From Paenibacillus sp. PCH8 (lineage in GTDB: Bacteria; Bacillota; Bacilli; Paenibacillales; Paenibacillaceae), in contig NZ_PKQK01000004.1 in assembly GCF_002968835.1 (NCBI RefSeq), forward strand, positions 124,001 to 188,000: a stretch of DNA of 64,000 nucleotides, read 5' to 3'. The translations under genes were made by a program, and so were the position numbers. The notes beneath the pieces are model-generated. The model was not told the DNA's origin. It was given only the letters and a program-made list of their open reading frames with translations, and made no database searches. The stretch's first letter is position 1. Each line of letters opens with the position of its first letter. Below, in pieces: positions 26,375-34,797 of this stretch.

Positions 26375-27350
26375 AGAAATGATTTTGGCGGCGGCGATAA
26401 GCATGATGCTCTTATTGACGGCATGTACGTCAGGGACGCCAGCGAATAATGGGGGAACGGCGAATACAACACCTGCGCAGACACAGCAGACGACACAACA
26501 GGAAGGGTCGGAGACAAAAGCTTCAGAAGCCGTCTCGCAGACCAGAACGATATCCACAGTAAAGGGAGAGGTGGAGGTGCCTAACAACCCTCAGCGAGTT
26601 GTAGTCGATTATTTGGTTGGTGATGTAGTAGCTCTGGGTGTAACTCCTTTAGGTGTGGCAAGAGCGGCAAGGGGCGAGACAGAGCCTGTATATGCTAACC
26701 AGATTACAGACTCCATAAAAGTAGCCATGGAGCCGGAAGATATCATGACGCTTGAGCCTGATCTCATCATTTTGGCATGGAGCGATGAGTCATATGATGA
26801 TTTATCCAAAATTGCTCCCACAATTTATGTTCCCTATGGTGATATGACTACAGAAGAGCGGATACATTTTATTAGCGATGTTTTGAACAAGCAGGAAGAG
26901 GCTAAGAGTGTTTTGAATGCTTATACCGGAAAAATCGAAGAATCAAAGCTAGCCATTCAGAATGCGGACCTATCTGATGTGACGATTACGGTTGGAGAAT
27001 TCAGTGATAAAAGTAACTACATAGCTGGAGCCAAGCATGCGGTTGGCGAGCTTGTTTACAATGAACTTCAATTGCAGGCACCTCCAAAAGTCCAAACGGA
27101 TATTATCGACGCAGATAAATATTGGGGCGATGTCTCCATGGAAGTATTACCCGCTTACTCTGGGGATTATATGATCTTTTTAGGAGATGGTAACGTCGCT
27201 GCTGATAATGCAGTGTGGAACTCCATACCTGCTGTGCAACATGATCGGATCGTCAAGGTGGATTCTTCGCTATCTTGGTCCACGGACGTAATGACTTCCA
27301 GTGCATTGATTGATTATATTGTTAGTCAATTGCTGGCATTAGCTAAATAA
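26352..27350 (+). CDS. Iron-siderophore ABC transporter substrate-binding lipoprotein
   Basis: Binding protein of 332 residues of the FeuA/FhuD class. Counting from ATG 26352, MFGSLRSKEMILAAAISMMLLLTAC is a lipoprotein signal, followed by a T/Q/E-rich tether and a type III binding fold (GEVEVPNNPQRVVVDYLVGDVVALGV, MTLEPDLIILAW, WNSIPAVQHDRIVKVD). It would capture ferric siderophore at the cell surface for the two FecCD permeases that follow. In the sequence as given it is fused in frame to the AraC regulator, which would put a lipobox in mid-protein; separate translation from 26352 makes better sense. Confidence 0.85.
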   Translation: MFGSLRSKEMILAAAISMMLLLTACTSGTPANNGGTANTTPAQTQQTTQQEGSETKASEAVSQTRTISTVKGEVEVPNNPQRVVVDYLVGDVVALGVTPLGVARAARGETEPVYANQITDSIKVAMEPEDIMTLEPDLIILAWSDESYDDLSKIAPTIYVPYGDMTTEERIHFISDVLNKQEEAKSVLNAYTGKIEESKLAIQNADLSDVTITVGEFSDKSNYIAGAKHAVGELVYNELQLQAPPKVQTDIIDADKYWGDVSMEVLPAYSGDYMIFLGDGNVAADNAVWNSIPAVQHDRIVKVDSSLSWSTDVMTSSALIDYIVSQLLALAK

Positions 27351-27467
27351 GAGTTAGAACGAAATTTTAATTGAGAACTCCACATTTTCAAACATGACCA
27401 GTCGAATTTATGGACGCTAATATCCATATTCGTTTGGATTGTCAATAGGTGATGATGAAAGGGAAAC

Positions 27468-28496
27468 ATGATGAAAAGCAAGCCTGAACAAAAACGCCGT
27501 GGGGCGATGAACTTCACCATGTACATGCTAGTAGGGCTTGGATTAACGGTTCTCATGTCGGCGGCATCGATTATGTTTGGCGCCGCCGACATGAGGTTAG
27601 CAACGGTATGGGAGGCTATTTTCCGATTTGATCCAATGCTCACTGAACATCAAATTATTCAAACGATGCGTCTTCCGCGTACCATAGCTGATCTGATCGT
27701 TGGGTGCAGCCTTGCAGTATGTGGCGCGATCATGCAGGGGACGACGCGCAATCCGCTGGCCGACTCCGGGCTGATGGGGATTAGCTCTGGGGCAGCATTC
27801 GCGATTGCGCTTTGCCTGGCCTTTCTGCCGGGTTATTCGTATTGGCAAATGATGTTGTTTGCTTGTCTGGGAGCAGCGCTTGCCACCGGGATAACTTACT
27901 TTACCGCGTCACTGGGCAAGCACGGAATGACACCTCAGCGGCTGGTACTGGCAGGACTGTCCATCTCAATGTTGTTTGGCGCACTCAGTCAGTATTTGGC
28001 GATCAATTACGACCTGGGCCGAGCATTAGCATTCTGGACGGCAGGTAGTACAGCGGGGGTCAAGTGGGGAGAGTTGCTGATTATCTCACCACTATTCGTT
28101 GGTGGTGTACTGCTGGCGCTGGCGCTTTCTCCTTCTGTTACACTGCTCAGTTTGGGGGATGATGTGGCAAGTGGACTCGGTATTCGCAGCGGACTGGTTA
28201 AGGGTTTATCGACAATTATCGTACTTGTGCTAACTGGATTGGCTGTTGTTGTGGTTGGCCCGGTCGGTTTTGTTGGTCTGATTACCCCGCATATTGTGCG
28301 ATACATGGTCGGTGTCGACTATCGGTACATTATTCCAGCAGCTGCGCTATATGGTGCGTTGCTGACCGTATCAGCCGACCTGGTTGGTCGCTTGATCAAT
28401 AAGCCGTTCGAAACACCGATTGGCATTATATTCTCTATCATTGGTGTTCCGTACTTTCTCTTCTTGGCTCGTAGGCAAAGGAGGGGATTTGAATGA
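27468..28496 (+). CDS. FecCD-family siderophore ABC permease 1
   Basis: Permease of 342 residues with about nine or ten hydrophobic segments, BtuC/FecCD/FhuB type. Typical stretches are TMRLPRTIADLIVGCSLAVCGAIMQGTTRNPLADSGLMGISSGAAFA and GFVGLITPHIVRYMVG. With the second permease it forms the channel for ferric siderophore. AAAGGG precedes tandem ATG codons at 27468/27471; the second has better spacing. It lies 117 bases after the binding protein. No ATPase gene of the family is in the cluster, so a FhuC/YusV-like ATPase encoded elsewhere is expected. Confidence 0.92.
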   Translation: MMKSKPEQKRRGAMNFTMYMLVGLGLTVLMSAASIMFGAADMRLATVWEAIFRFDPMLTEHQIIQTMRLPRTIADLIVGCSLAVCGAIMQGTTRNPLADSGLMGISSGAAFAIALCLAFLPGYSYWQMMLFACLGAALATGITYFTASLGKHGMTPQRLVLAGLSISMLFGALSQYLAINYDLGRALAFWTAGSTAGVKWGELLIISPLFVGGVLLALALSPSVTLLSLGDDVASGLGIRSGLVKGLSTIIVLVLTGLAVVVVGPVGFVGLITPHIVRYMVGVDYRYIIPAAALYGALLTVSADLVGRLINKPFETPIGIIFSIIGVPYFLFLARRQRRGFE

Positions 28497-29506
28497 TCAA
28501 GCAGCGTTATACGGTGCAACGAGGCATCATTGTCAATGTAGTACTTACGGTGCTCATTCTTATGTTTGCTGTCATTAGCATGAATTCTGGCAAGATGAAT
28601 CTTTCACCGCTAGAAGTACTGAACGTTCTTATGGGAAGCGGTACCGACAAGCAAAATCTGATCGTGTTCGATTTTCGCCTGCCACGAATCGTACTGTCGA
28701 TCTTGGTAGGTCTGGGAATGGGAGCGGCTGGGGTCGTGATGCAGAGTTTGCTGCGCAATGATATGGCTAGTCCGGGGACACTGGGGATTAGTTCGGGATC
28801 GGGTTTGTTTGTGCTGTTCTTTGTGGTATTCATTGCTTCGACAGGAAAGGGCTCCTTTATTGTCCTGCCACTGCTGGCCTTTGTTGGCGGACTGTTGGCG
28901 GCGGGATTGATCTTCTTATTATCGTATCGCCGTGGGCGAGACATCTCGCCAATCGGTTTGATCTTGACCGGGGTCGCGCTAGGTAGCGGGTATGGGGCGC
29001 TAACGACCTTCCTGACACTCAAGCTAGATGATTCGCAGATGAACTTCATGCTGCACTGGCTGGCGGGGAGCTTATGGGGCGATGATTGGGGCTATATTTC
29101 CATACTGACACCATGGGTCTTGATTTTACTCGGCTATATTTTCTACAAGGCTCGCATGCTGAACGCCCTCCAACTGGGCAATCAGACGGCAAAAGGACTG
29201 GGTCTTTCCGTGAAACGGCAGTTTTTGGGGTTGTCAATTGCTGCTGTTGCTTTATCCTCTGGCAGTGTGGCCGTGGGAGGAAGCTTCTTCTTCGTTGGCT
29301 TGATCGCTCCGCATATGGCCAGAAAACTGGTCGGGCCCGATCATAAATTGCTCATTCCGGCTGCCAGCTTGGCCGGGGGACTAGTCGTGGTGTCGGCTGA
29401 CACGATTACGCGCACGGTTAGCCTGGTAGGAGATGTGCCGACAGGAATCGTTATTACAGTCATTAGTGTTCCATATTTTCTTTATTTACTGGCGAAAGCC
29501 AAATAG
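28493..29506 (+). CDS. FecCD-family siderophore ABC permease 2
   Basis: Permease of 337 residues, partner of the preceding gene, with which it overlaps by ATGA. Family features: FDFRLPRIVLSILVGLGMGAAGVVMQSLLRNDMASPGTLGISSGSGLF, and FFFVGLIAPHMARKLVGPDHKLLIP, the loop that couples to the ATPase. About nine or ten hydrophobic segments. The gene ends directly before an out-of-place ABC-exporter fragment. Confidence 0.92.
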   Translation: MIKQRYTVQRGIIVNVVLTVLILMFAVISMNSGKMNLSPLEVLNVLMGSGTDKQNLIVFDFRLPRIVLSILVGLGMGAAGVVMQSLLRNDMASPGTLGISSGSGLFVLFFVVFIASTGKGSFIVLPLLAFVGGLLAAGLIFLLSYRRGRDISPIGLILTGVALGSGYGALTTFLTLKLDDSQMNFMLHWLAGSLWGDDWGYISILTPWVLILLGYIFYKARMLNALQLGNQTAKGLGLSVKRQFLGLSIAAVALSSGSVAVGGSFFFVGLIAPHMARKLVGPDHKLLIPAASLAGGLVVVSADTITRTVSLVGDVPTGIVITVISVPYFLYLLAKAK

Positions 29507-29611
29507 GAGCACGTCGACCAGATCGTTGTACTGGAGGGAACGGAGATTGCCGAGATGGGTACGCATGAGGACTGCTGGGTTAGCGACGGTATTTATGCGC
29601 GATTGATGTGA
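29507..29611 (+). pseudogene. Remnant: C-terminus of an ABC exporter ATPase
   Basis: In the same frame and immediately after the permease stop, EHVDQIVVLEGTEIAEMG and then THEDCWVSDGIYARLM end in a stop. This is the D/H-loop-to-C-terminus region of exporter ATPases (usual form: ADQIVVLxxGxIxExGTHxELL...GxYAxL). There is no start, Walker motif or ribosome site, so it is a deletion scar of a lost exporter gene. Confidence 0.7.
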
Positions 29612-29743
29612 CGCCAGCCTCCTGAACGTAATCAATACAAACAAGATGAAACAGGATATGGCCAGGATGAAGATGACTGAATGATATGGTCAGATTGAAG
29701 CTAACCTGCATTACCGCTATGCTTATCCATATCAAGCATATAA

Positions 29744-29787
29744 AAAAGGATGCCTTTACGAGGATATCGTATTGGCATCCTTTTGGT
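29744..29787. terminator. Terminator after siderophore operon
   Basis: AAAAGGATGCC pairs perfectly with GGCATCCTTTT around a 19-base loop; A and T flanks allow use by the convergent LuxR gene too. Confidence 0.8.
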
Positions 29788-29838
29788 TTTTCTCATTATT
29801 TGATAGTCAATTTGATTATTGGGAAATTACATCAGGAT

Positions 29839-30951
29839 TTATATGTCCGGCTCATCCGAAAGCTGGAAACGGGAAACGAAATACCAGATGAGCTCGCGAC
29901 GTGAGGATACCTTGGTTTTGGCGAAAATGGATTTCAAATGATCCTGAACCGTGTATACAGAGATATGCATCGCTGCAGCAATTTCTTTGGAAGAGTAGCT
30001 ACGCAATACATAACCGAGCAGTTCCCGTTCTCGACTGGATAATCCATGGCTCTCGGCAAGCAAGGGCAGCAAATCCTGCGGCATCGCCTGCTCCAGACGG
30101 ATAGCAATCTGATCGGGTCCCACGAGCTGTTTCATGAGACTGGCATGAAGTATGAGGTAACGCCCATCCGGAAGTTGAATGCAGACTTTGGATGGTGAGT
30201 CGGGAGTGATCTGAGTATCATCAGCCCGTTCTGCTTGATTCTTGCGTTGCAAGTGGGAACTCACTGCACGTACCGGACGGGGCAGAACGTCTGGCCCTAC
30301 ATGTTCCAGCATACGTAACTGGGACAGCCAATACTCTGCCGCGGCATTCAGGGATAAGAGCTGGAACGTGTCTGAGGTGATCAAAATTCCGGGTTCCTCG
30401 GGACTTCCACTCGTGATCTCATCCATTAAAGTCAGACTCGTGGAACGAAGCATGGCTGCAATAGAAGCAGTCCAAGTCTGAATCAGCAACCGTTCCTCCT
30501 CTGTAAAAGAAGAATTCTCAGTCTTGCGATACAGAGTTAGATATCCCCAACAAGCGTCTCCACTGACCAATACAGCGCGCAGTTCATCACCGAACCCCGC
30601 TGGCTGAAGAATGTTGATGTACCTTGGGCTTTGTTCAGGGTGTGCGTTCATGGATGCACGAAGTATAGCTGTATGTTCACCGCTTCGTATTAATTCAGCG
30701 TATTTATGTATATCTTCTTCCATGTATTCATTAATGAATAACCGATCGTGAATGGCTTCAATGCCATCTTCTGTCACAGCTCCTGTGGAGAGAAGAGTCA
30801 GGGGATCAACGGTGGTGAAACAGTATGCGTCGTAAGGTACAACCGTAAGGATCTGCTTGAGAACAGCTTCCCGGTAGGTACGTGAGGTCCAGGTTCCTTT
30901 TTCAACAGAAGTGATAAGTCTGTGGTTCCGATCAATACGTGATGTCAACAA
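29839..30951 (-). CDS. LuxR-family regulator with GAF-like sensor domain
   Basis: Regulator of about 370 residues. A GAF-like region with VPYDAYCFTTVDPLTLLSTG and the ILQPAGFGDELRAVLVSGD segment precedes a hydrophobic-core linker, then a C-terminal LuxR helix-turn-helix (HGLSSRERELLGYVLRSYSSKEIAAAMHISVYTVQDHLKSIFAKTKVSSRRELI). The frame stays open to 31086, but a GAGAGGAG site 5 bases before TTG 30951 favours that start and leaves about 120 bases between it and the divergent methyltransferase. Target genes are unknown; the divergent methyltransferase unit is a natural candidate. Confidence 0.8.
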   Translation of the reverse strand: MLTSRIDRNHRLITSVEKGTWTSRTYREAVLKQILTVVPYDAYCFTTVDPLTLLSTGAVTEDGIEAIHDRLFINEYMEEDIHKYAELIRSGEHTAILRASMNAHPEQSPRYINILQPAGFGDELRAVLVSGDACWGYLTLYRKTENSSFTEEERLLIQTWTASIAAMLRSTSLTLMDEITSGSPEEPGILITSDTFQLLSLNAAAEYWLSQLRMLEHVGPDVLPRPVRAVSSHLQRKNQAERADDTQITPDSPSKVCIQLPDGRYLILHASLMKQLVGPDQIAIRLEQAMPQDLLPLLAESHGLSSRERELLGYVLRSYSSKEIAAAMHISVYTVQDHLKSIFAKTKVSSRRELIWYFVSRFQLSDEPDI

Positions 30952-31071
30952 GATTTCTCCTCTCTCTGTGCGCATATCCCAATGTTCTGGGATTGTAGGT
31001 TCGCCGTATCCTTCTATAATGAAATTAGACGAACAACGAGTCAAGTCTAACTTCAATTCAAGAGGAGTGCG

Positions 31072-31785
31072 GTGTCCATGAATCACAATCCATCACCGAT
31101 GAGCTGGGAAACAACAGATGTTCATCGTTACGAACAATCGATAGCCCTGAAAATTCCGGGTTATTCTCATATGCATGATCTAATGGAACGGCTGCTTGCA
31201 GCATCATTTGCGGATAACAATGATATTCATATACTTATCGCCGGAGCAGGAGGGGGAAAAGAATTAGCTCTGCTTGGATCACGTCATGCCGAATGGACAT
31301 TGACCGGAGTAGATCCTTCACAGCCCATGTTACAACTCGCTGAGAGACGCGTCGCAGAAGCAGGCATCGGTTCCAGAGTGAAATTGCACCCGACTACAGT
31401 TGAAGAATTACCGGAGGATATTCAATATGATGGGGCAACAAGCATGCTCATGTTGCATTTCCTTCAGGGCATGGAGGCCAAGAGAACGTTTCTCACCAGC
31501 CTGGCAGCGAGACTGAAACCGGGTGCACCACTGATCATTGCGGCTGTTAATGCCGATCTTCGTTCACCTGCACATCCAGTCATGATGCAAGCTTGGAAGG
31601 ATCACATGTTAAGTGCAGGTGTCCTTCCTGAAGAGTGGGAGCGCTTTGCTGCTTCCTTGGGCCGTGAATCCGATCCTGTATCATCTGAAGAGATGACTCA
31701 GCTACTGACCGAATGCGGTTTCTCACATATTACACGTTACTTCGGGGCGTTCTGGGTGGAGGGGTATTATGCAAGTCGAAACTAA
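31072..31785 (+). CDS. Class I SAM-dependent methyltransferase
   Basis: Methyltransferase of 235-237 residues. The SAM-binding glycine loop is ILIAGAGGGKELALLG (motif I), with acidic VDPSQPMLQLAERRV (motif II) and YDGATSMLMLHFL (motif IV). The C-terminal part (TQLLTECGFSHITRYFGAFWVEGYYA) is typical of small-molecule methyltransferases. AGAGGAG serves either GTG 31072 or ATG 31078. Substrate unknown. It overlaps the next gene by 17 bases, so the two are translationally coupled. Confidence 0.87.
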   Translation: MSMNHNPSPMSWETTDVHRYEQSIALKIPGYSHMHDLMERLLAASFADNNDIHILIAGAGGGKELALLGSRHAEWTLTGVDPSQPMLQLAERRVAEAGIGSRVKLHPTTVEELPEDIQYDGATSMLMLHFLQGMEAKRTFLTSLAARLKPGAPLIIAAVNADLRSPAHPVMMQAWKDHMLSAGVLPEEWERFAASLGRESDPVSSEEMTQLLTECGFSHITRYFGAFWVEGYYASRN

Positions 31786-32866
31786 CGCTAATTCTGTGAA
31801 AGATCAGATCTGGGTAGTTGGTGGATATGGTCAAGTGGGGCAGATGATATGTACTCAGCTGGGAAGAATTTTCCCGGGTAAAGTATGGGCAGCGGGTACG
31901 CGCATGAACCGTGCAGAAGAATTCAGCCGATCCACAGGTGGTGCTGTACTGCCGCTTCAACTGGATGTGACCAAACCTGTGGAGCCGTCCATGTTACGGC
32001 CTGTGAAGCTGGTGATCATGTGTGTTGATCAGAGCGATACCCGGTTCGTTGAAGCCTGCGCACAAGCCGGAACCGATTATATTGATATTTCTGCAAAGTA
32101 TGATTTTCTTGCCCAGGTTGAACAGCTGCACACCCAAATGCAACGTTCCAAATCGACCGCGATACTCAGCGTTGGATTATCACCTGGAGTAACTAACCTG
32201 CTTGTACGCGAAGCGACCATGCATATGGATCAGGTGGAGGAAGCAGACATCACCGTGATGCTGGGACTTGGAGAGAAGCACGGGAAGGCTGCCGTGGAGT
32301 GGACCGTTGATCAGATGAATGCCACCTACCAAGTGATGCAGAAGGGCAAGCCTGCTGAGGTACAAAGTTTCGGAGATGGCAAATGGATTGATTTTGGAGC
32401 GGAACTGGGTAACCGGAAGGCGTATCGATTTAACTTTTCGGATCAGCATGTGGTTGCTCGAACGTTACGTATTCCAACCGTATCTACCAGACTCTGTCTG
32501 GACTCCCGCTGGATCACAAGATCCATGGCAATCTCCAAACGTGCAGGGTTGTTTTCGTTGCTACGTATCCCGTCTATTCGCAATGGAACGGTTAAGGCAT
32601 TTGGCCTTATTCCTGGAGGAGAGCCGATGTATGCGGTCAAGGTCGATGCCCTAGGATGGGAAAATGGTGAGCAAGTCCGTGTCGAACAACTGCTGGATGG
32701 CGTAAAGGAAGCAGATGCGACAGCAGCGGTGGCTGCAGCCGTGGCAGAACACGTATATAAAACAGAGTTGCCGCATGGTGTGTTTCATATTGAACAGTGT
32801 CTCTCTTTGCAGGACATTCAGGATGCACTTCATACGCCACTAAGGGTGACGACCAAGATCACCTAG
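31769..32866 (+). CDS. Saccharopine dehydrogenase-like NAD(P)-binding protein
   Basis: Oxidoreductase-like protein of 365 residues. The Rossmann nucleotide-binding motif is IWVVGGYGQVGQMI at residues 14-27. The middle shows DYIDISAKYDF and SVGLSPGVTNLLVREA, typical of the saccharopine dehydrogenase/trans-acting enoyl reductase group. The C-terminus is less conserved. The substrate is not evident. It overlaps the methyltransferase gene, implying action on the same compound or pathway. Confidence 0.8.
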   Translation: MQVETNANSVKDQIWVVGGYGQVGQMICTQLGRIFPGKVWAAGTRMNRAEEFSRSTGGAVLPLQLDVTKPVEPSMLRPVKLVIMCVDQSDTRFVEACAQAGTDYIDISAKYDFLAQVEQLHTQMQRSKSTAILSVGLSPGVTNLLVREATMHMDQVEEADITVMLGLGEKHGKAAVEWTVDQMNATYQVMQKGKPAEVQSFGDGKWIDFGAELGNRKAYRFNFSDQHVVARTLRIPTVSTRLCLDSRWITRSMAISKRAGLFSLLRIPSIRNGTVKAFGLIPGGEPMYAVKVDALGWENGEQVRVEQLLDGVKEADATAAVAAAVAEHVYKTELPHGVFHIEQCLSLQDIQDALHTPLRVTTKIT

Positions 32867-32940
32867 TTTCATGTTCTTTTGCGGGTCCCCTCCGATCTGC
32901 TATGATGTAACAATAATCATGGCATGAATGGAGGGAGATC

Positions 32941-33234
32941 ATGAACTGCGTTGCTGTATTACCTTATTACAAAGTACAGAGAGAAGTGACGGGTCTCGCT
33001 CAAGAGATTGAGATGAATGCCCGCTCCATGATTCTGTATTCAGATAAAATCGTGACCAAATACCGCGAGTTCAACATCACGGAAGTGTTTGACATGTCAT
33101 TTCGACGAATGGGCGATGAAGGTGGGTTTTTCTATCTGCACACAAGCACAGGAGTGTATCCATATATGGTCGAAATTGATCCCAAGCCTTTTATACAAAG
33201 TTTCAGAAAGATGACGATCCAAAAATTAAAATAA
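32941..33234 (+). CDS. Conserved hypothetical 97-aa protein
   Basis: A small soluble protein with alternating beta strands and one C-terminal helix (MILYSDKIVTKYREFNITEVFDMSFRRM, GFFYLHTSTGVYPYMVEIDPKPFIQSFRKM), reminiscent of a PH-like fold. No family name is assigned. GGAGGGAG precedes ATG 32941. It is flanked by a short intergenic promoter-like stretch on the left (TATGAT) and 78 bases before the deaminase start on the right. Confidence 0.65.
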   Translation: MNCVAVLPYYKVQREVTGLAQEIEMNARSMILYSDKIVTKYREFNITEVFDMSFRRMGDEGGFFYLHTSTGVYPYMVEIDPKPFIQSFRKMTIQKLK

Positions 33235-33312
33235 CTTGACCTTGCCGTTACGTGAAGGCTTAACCTCGGATATGGAAGGAACGATAACCAATCCAGAGGA
33301 GCCGTGAATATA

Positions 33313-34605
33313 ATGAGTATATTGATTCAGCAAGCGACCATTCTAACGATGAAAGATGCCGATGCCCCCTTCACGGGGGATATTCGTGTTAAAGGAGATC
33401 GCATTATACAGATTGCGAACCACATTCCTCCTCAACCTAAAGATGAGATTATCGATGGCTGCAATAAGGTTGCCATGCCGGGACTGATAAATGCCCACCA
33501 ACATACACCGATGAGTCTGCTCCGGGGATTCTCGGATGATCTGAAGTTGATGGACTGGCTTGAGCGCAAAATGCTGCCTGCGGAAGCACGGATGAACCCG
33601 GAAGATATCTATTGGGGTGCCAAGTTATCCATCGCCGAGATGATTCGTTCGGGTACCACTGCCTTTGCGGATATGTACATTCACATGAATGAGATAGCGG
33701 AAGCGGTTAAGCAAACGGGTATTCGGGCATCGTTGACACGAGGAATGGTATTCATGGAGGGTGATGGAGGGCGCAGGTTGCAAGAGGCGATCGATCTTGT
33801 GCAACGCTGGTCTGGAGCCGCCAATGGGCGAATTACAACCATGTATGGACCCCACTCACCTTACACATGTCCCGTAGAGCCACTCCGTGAAGTCATTGCT
33901 ATGGCTGTCAAGGAGGATATCCCGCTGCATATCCATCTGGCTGAGACGAAGGAAGAAGTCGTGAAGATTCGTGAGCGCTATGGCATGACACCGACAGAGT
34001 ATTTGGAGGAAGCGGGTATGTTCGAACAGGCACATGTGCTGCTTGCACATGGTGTTCACCTCAATCGAAGGGACATCGGCAGATTAAAGGGTATGCGTGG
34101 CGGCGTAGCACACAACCCGGTCAGCAATCTGAAGCTGGGGTGTGGAATTGCTCCGATTACCGAGATGTTGGCCCAAGGAATTAACGTGGGAATGGGAACG
34201 GATGGAGCGGGAAGTGCCACAACCGTGGATATGTTCGAGGAGATCAAAGCCGCGACCTGGTTGCAAAAGCTGGACTATGGTGATCCTACACGCTTGCCAG
34301 CCAAGGACGTTCTACGCATGGCTACACGCGGAAGTGCTAATCTGCTTGGATTACAGCATGAAGTGGGTGTGTTGGAGGTGGGGCGCAAAGCTGATCTGAT
34401 CCTGATTGATCTGGCGAAACCTCATCTTCAACCGGTACATGAGGTAGAGTCGCTACTGGCATACAGTGTAAACGGTGCGGATGTGGACACCACGATCGTG
34501 AATGGTCAGATCCTCATGCGAGGCAGGAAGCTGCTCACGATCGATGAGGATGAACTTTACCGTGAGGTGAAGGTTAGAGCCAAACGAATTATTGAGGGAA
34601 TTTAA
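33313..34605 (+). CDS. mtaD: 5-methylthioadenosine/S-adenosylhomocysteine deaminase
   Basis: Amidohydrolase of 430 residues that deaminates MTA/SAH to the inosine forms. Zinc site: HQH in GLINAHQHTPMSLLRGF (about residue 60), the third His in IPLHIHLAETKEEV, the HGVHL region, and the catalytic Asp in GMGTDGAGSATTVDMFEEI. These match the MtaD/TrzN branch rather than guanine or cytosine deaminases. AGAGGAG (33295-33301) is nearer to GTG 33304 but better spaced for ATG 33313, chosen here. A SAM methyltransferase two genes upstream would produce SAH, one of the expected substrates. Confidence 0.85.
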   Translation: MSILIQQATILTMKDADAPFTGDIRVKGDRIIQIANHIPPQPKDEIIDGCNKVAMPGLINAHQHTPMSLLRGFSDDLKLMDWLERKMLPAEARMNPEDIYWGAKLSIAEMIRSGTTAFADMYIHMNEIAEAVKQTGIRASLTRGMVFMEGDGGRRLQEAIDLVQRWSGAANGRITTMYGPHSPYTCPVEPLREVIAMAVKEDIPLHIHLAETKEEVVKIRERYGMTPTEYLEEAGMFEQAHVLLAHGVHLNRRDIGRLKGMRGGVAHNPVSNLKLGCGIAPITEMLAQGINVGMGTDGAGSATTVDMFEEIKAATWLQKLDYGDPTRLPAKDVLRMATRGSANLLGLQHEVGVLEVGRKADLILIDLAKPHLQPVHEVESLLAYSVNGADVDTTIVNGQILMRGRKLLTIDEDELYREVKVRAKRIIEGI

Positions 34606-34647
34606 TTTTAGGTGAATTTGATCCAAACTGGAAACTGATTTGTGCTC

Positions 34648-34682
34648 AAAACGCCATGGAGACTTACTCCATGGCGTTTTTT
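34648..34682 (+). terminator. Terminator after mtaD
   Basis: Perfect stem AAACGCCATGGA/TCCATGGCGTTT with six T. Confidence 0.9.
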
Positions 34683-34797
34683 GTCGAATTATAACTGGGA
34701 ATAGTTCCATGGACCTGTTCAGAATCGGTTCAGAATGGCTCGCTATACTGAGCATGTAGTTGTTCAAATTTGAAATGTACACGAGGAGGAACATGAA

